Below are positions 61,494-64,000 of a stretch of DNA of 64,000 nt, piece by piece (position 1 is the first letter of the stretch; each line of letters opens with the position of its first letter). The stretch is from Pokkaliibacter plantistimulans (lineage in GTDB: Bacteria > Pseudomonadota > Gammaproteobacteria > Pseudomonadales > Balneatricaceae). The notes beneath the pieces were generated by a model. The model was not told the DNA's origin. It saw nothing but the letters and a program-made list of their open reading frames with translations, and ran no database searches. The DNA is taken from positions 1 through 64,000 of the forward strand of contig NZ_LAPT01000034.1 of the NCBI RefSeq assembly GCF_003194385.1, written 5' to 3'. The translations under genes and the position numbers were made by a program.

Positions 61494-62680
61494 GTAAGTG
61501 GCGCCAGGGACAACCTGTAGAAGTGCCTGTGTATGGCCGCATCAGCGGCCCGTTTGACGGTTGGCTGTTGGTCATTACCGTCACACTGCTGCTGATAGGG
61601 GTCATTATGGTGACTTCGGCCTCGATGGAAGTGGCAGAAGTTCGCTTTCATGATCCGTTCTATCAGGTCAAACGCCATGTGGCGTTCATCATTGTGGCAG
61701 TGGTTGCCGCCTGTTTTACTTGGCGAGTGCCTATGGAGTACTGGCAGCGTCAGCACTGGTGGCTGTTGCTGATTGCAATTGCTTTGCTGGTGTTGGTGCT
61801 GGTACCGGGCATTGGCAGGGTGGTAAACGGTAGCTCGCGCTGGTTGCATCTGGGGCCAATCAATGTTCAGGCATCGGAAGTCGCCAAGTTGTTTCTGATG
61901 ATGTATCTGGCCAGCTATATGGCCCGGCGTCTGGAAGAGGTGAGGACGCAGTGGTCTGGTTTCTTCAAGGCGATGTTGATACTGGCTTTGCCAATCATGC
62001 TGATGCTGATGGAGCCTGACCTCGGGGCTGTCGTTGTTACCCTGGGGATTGCGCTGGGTATGGTGTTTATGGGCGGGATGCGCCTATGGCAATTCTGGCT
62101 GGTAATCGTTAGCTGTCTGGCTGCGGTGGGTGCTGGTGCCTGGATGGAAGACTATCGACGTCAGCGTCTGCTTACTTATCTTGATCCATGGGCCGATCCG
62201 TACGGTAGCGGATATCAGCTTACGCAAGCGCAGATAGCCTTTGGTCGTGGCGACTGGTTCGGCCTGGGGCTGGGGAACAGTGTTCAGAAACTTTTTTACC
62301 TGCCGGAAGCTCATACTGACTTTGTTTATGCCGTGCTGGCGGAAGAGCTTGGCCTGGTAGGGGCATTGGCTGTTATCTGTCTCTATGCCTGGTTGGTATA
62401 TCGTGCATTCCGCATCGGGCAGCGGGTAGAGCAGTTAGGTCAGCATTTTTCTGCTTTCATGGCGTATGGCACCGCACTGCTGATCGCGGGGCAAGCCTTT
62501 ATTAACATCGGTGTGAATATTGGAGTGCTGCCTACCAAAGGTTTGACGTTGCCACTGATTTCCTATGGCGGCAGTAGTCTGGTTATCTGTCTGATGCTGA
62601 TTTCCATTCTGCTCCGCATTGATCATGAGGGACGTAAGGAAGCGTTACGACGAGCTCAACTGGGAGGAGCGCATGGTTAG
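61490..62680 (+). CDS. ftsW: Septal peptidoglycan glycosyltransferase FtsW
   Basis: A 396-residue SEDS polymerase with about ten helices that pairs with FtsI. Motifs: INVQASEVAKLFLMMYLA, MEPDLGAVVVTLGIA, EAHTDFVYAVLAEELGL and TKGLTLPLISYGGSSL. Overlaps murD by 4 bp and murG by 8 bp. Confidence 0.98.
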   Translation: MSKWRQGQPVEVPVYGRISGPFDGWLLVITVTLLLIGVIMVTSASMEVAEVRFHDPFYQVKRHVAFIIVAVVAACFTWRVPMEYWQRQHWWLLLIAIALLVLVLVPGIGRVVNGSSRWLHLGPINVQASEVAKLFLMMYLASYMARRLEEVRTQWSGFFKAMLILALPIMLMLMEPDLGAVVVTLGIALGMVFMGGMRLWQFWLVIVSCLAAVGAGAWMEDYRRQRLLTYLDPWADPYGSGYQLTQAQIAFGRGDWFGLGLGNSVQKLFYLPEAHTDFVYAVLAEELGLVGALAVICLYAWLVYRAFRIGQRVEQLGQHFSAFMAYGTALLIAGQAFINIGVNIGVLPTKGLTLPLISYGGSSLVICLMLISILLRIDHEGRKEALRRAQLGGAHG

Positions 62681-63764
62681 TGAGAAACCCAAGGTTGCCC
62701 TGATCATGGCCGGTGGTACCGGTGGGCATGTATTCCCCGCCCTGGCTACTGCAGAGCGGTTGCGCCAGCAGGGGTACCAGATTCACTGGCTGGGAACTAT
62801 GGCAGGTATTGAGGCCAAAATCGTGCCACAAGCTGAGATCCCGCTGCATGCCATTCAGGTGAGTGGTTTGCGTGGCAAGGGTATGGTGAAGCTGCTCAAG
62901 GCCCCCTTTTTGTTGGCGCGCGCCTGTGGCCAGGCACTCAAGGTCGTCAGTAGCCTCAAGCCAAATGTAGTGCTGGGTATGGGTGGCTTTGCCAGTGGCC
63001 CGGGTGGTCTGGCGGCAAAGTTACTGGGCCGCCCTCTGGTCATCCATGAGCAGAATGCCGTTCCAGGCATGACCAACAAGCTGCTCGCACGTATGGCTAA
63101 ACGGGTATTGGTGGCCTTTCCAGATGCTCTGACCAAGCTGCCTGATGCAGAGGTAGTAGGAAATCCTATTCGCAGAGCGGTGTGTAGCCTGCCTGATCCG
63201 GCTCAACGCTATGGTGTTCGGGCTGGCCGTATTCGCGTGCTGGTAGTGGGTGGAAGTCTCGGCGCTGCAGCGATCAACGCTGTCATTCCCCGCTGGTTAG
63301 CCGCATTGTCTGAAGAAGTTCGCCCTGAAGTCTGGCATCAGACTGGGGAGCGTCATCTGGAAGCAACCCGGAGCTTTTATCAGGAGCAGGGTATGGCCGC
63401 CCGTATAGTGCCTTTCATCGATGACATGGCAGACGCCTATGGCTGGGCCGATCTGGTGATCTGTCGCTCGGGGGCGCTGACTGTCAGTGAGCTGAGTGCC
63501 GCTGGTGTAGCCTCGGTATTGATCCCGTTTCCCTTTGCGGTCGATGACCATCAGACGGCTAATGGCAGACATTTGGAAAACGCCGGTGCGGCAGTGTTGA
63601 TTCAGCAAGCTGCACTGTCGGTCGAAAGTCTCAAAGACTTGTATTTGAACCGCCTGCAACAGCGGTCGGCATTGCAGCACATGGCGGAAGCGGCTTATGC
63701 GCAGTCAAAGCCCGAAGCAGCAGAGCGCGTTGCAGAGGTATGTAAGGAGATCAGTCTTGGCTGA
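62673..63764 (+). CDS. murG: UDP-GlcNAc:lipid I GlcNAc transferase MurG
   Basis: A 363-residue GT28 enzyme that makes lipid II. GGTGGH at 14-19, [32 protein letters not shown] and [22 protein letters not shown] are all present. The ATG at 62673 has GGAGG just upstream; the frame is open to 62619, inside ftsW, but without homology. Confidence 0.97.
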   Translation: MVSEKPKVALIMAGGTGGHVFPALATAERLRQQGYQIHWLGTMAGIEAKIVPQAEIPLHAIQVSGLRGKGMVKLLKAPFLLARACGQALKVVSSLKPNVVLGMGGFASGPGGLAAKLLGRPLVIHEQNAVPGMTNKLLARMAKRVLVAFPDALTKLPDAEVVGNPIRRAVCSLPDPAQRYGVRAGRIRVLVVGGSLGAAAINAVIPRWLAALSEEVRPEVWHQTGERHLEATRSFYQEQGMAARIVPFIDDMADAYGWADLVICRSGALTVSELSAAGVASVLIPFPFAVDDHQTANGRHLENAGAAVLIQQAALSVESLKDLYLNRLQQRSALQHMAEAAYAQSKPEAAERVAEVCKEISLG

Positions 63765-64000
63765 AGTTAACGGAGTCACCGGCATTCCAGAGATGCGCCG
63801 CATACGTCGTATCCATTTCGTGGGAATCGGGGGCGTAGGCATGTGTGGTATTGCTGAAGTATTGCTGAATCAGGGTTATCTGATCTCTGGCTCAGATCTC
63901 AAGCCCTCCGCCACCACCAGCCGACTGGAGGAGCAGGGGGCTCGTATCGTCATCGGTCATAAGGCAGAAAACATCAGCGATGTTGATGTGGTGGTCATTT
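63757..64000 (+). CDS. murC: UDP-N-acetylmuramate:L-alanine ligase, 5' part
   Basis: The first ~81 codons of MurC, cut by the window end. [19 protein letters not shown] is the N-terminal nucleotide-binding motif, followed by [20 protein letters not shown]. Start is probably a TTG at 63757, with AAGGAG 7 nt upstream and an 8-bp overlap with murG. An ATG at 63793 would shorten the N-terminus by 12 residues. Confidence 0.95.
   Translation, partial: MAEVNGVTGIPEMRRIRRIHFVGIGGVGMCGIAEVLLNQGYLISGSDLKPSATTSRLEEQGARIVIGHKAENISDVDVVVI

Overview
The window is chromosomal DNA of a gammaproteobacterium, most likely an Oceanospirillales/Pseudomonas-type lineage. The evidence is the gene content and order: gatCAB / mreBCD-maf / rng-yhdP-nit / kdsD-kdsC-lptCAB-rpoN-hpf-ptsN-rapZ-ptsO / mlaFEDCB-ibaG-murA-hisGD-algW / rplM-rpsI-petABC-sspAB / dolP-diaA-yraN-lpoA / rsmI-rnpB / mraZ through murC. 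From memory this is essentially the order of one long block of the Pseudomonas aeruginosa chromosome. The species cannot be named from the window alone. Coding density is very high; no tRNA, rRNA operon, CRISPR array, transposase or prophage gene was seen.

Layout. 1-301: gene-free, with a hairpin-rich MITE-like element (78-290) just past the gatB stop. 302-3616 (-): gatCAB amidotransferase. 3617-4026: divergent control region with a 48-bp composite inverted repeat. 4027-7273 (+): mreBCD and maf. 7348-15879: an accessory segment inserted between maf and rng. It holds a PiuC-type hydroxylase and a TonB-dependent siderophore receptor (-), a divergent PepSY-TM / DUF2271 / DUF4198 trio (+) with candidate Fur boxes between, then an acyl-CoA ligase (-) and a divergent AraC-type regulator (+). 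16004-22404 (+): rng, yhdP, nit. 22438-31473 (-): darP, mgtE, then the ptsO-rapZ-ptsN-hpf-rpoN-lptBAC-kdsCD set. 31831-38600 (+): mlaFEDCB, ibaG-murA, hisG-hisD. 38682-39827 (-): algW/degS. 39898-47763: nif3-like gene, zapG (-), zapE, rplM-rpsI, petABC, sspAB. 47843-51212 (-): dolP, diaA, yraN, lpoA. 51255-64000 (+): rsmI, RNase P RNA, and the dcw cluster from mraZ to a murC cut off by the window end.

How the genes work together. Most of the window is envelope biology: peptidoglycan precursor synthesis and septation (murA, dcw, lpoA), rod shape (mreBCD), LPS Kdo synthesis and transport (kdsD/C, lptABC), and outer-membrane lipid asymmetry (mla). Nitrogen-PTS/sigma-54 control, translation (gat, rplM-rpsI, rsmI, rnpB) and respiration (petABC) are interleaved.

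The most interesting part is the iron segment at 7.3-12.8 kb. The DUF2271 protein carries a DGVSGAT motif that matches the ApbE covalent-FMN attachment motif of NqrC/RnfG. The neighbouring PepSY-TM protein has histidines at both ends of its first two membrane helices, as expected for two b haems. The DUF4198 protein would have histidine as its mature N-terminus. With a siderophore receptor next door and Fur-like sites at both promoters, I infer an iron-regulated extracytoplasmic flavin/haem ferric-siderophore reductase module; this is a hypothesis.
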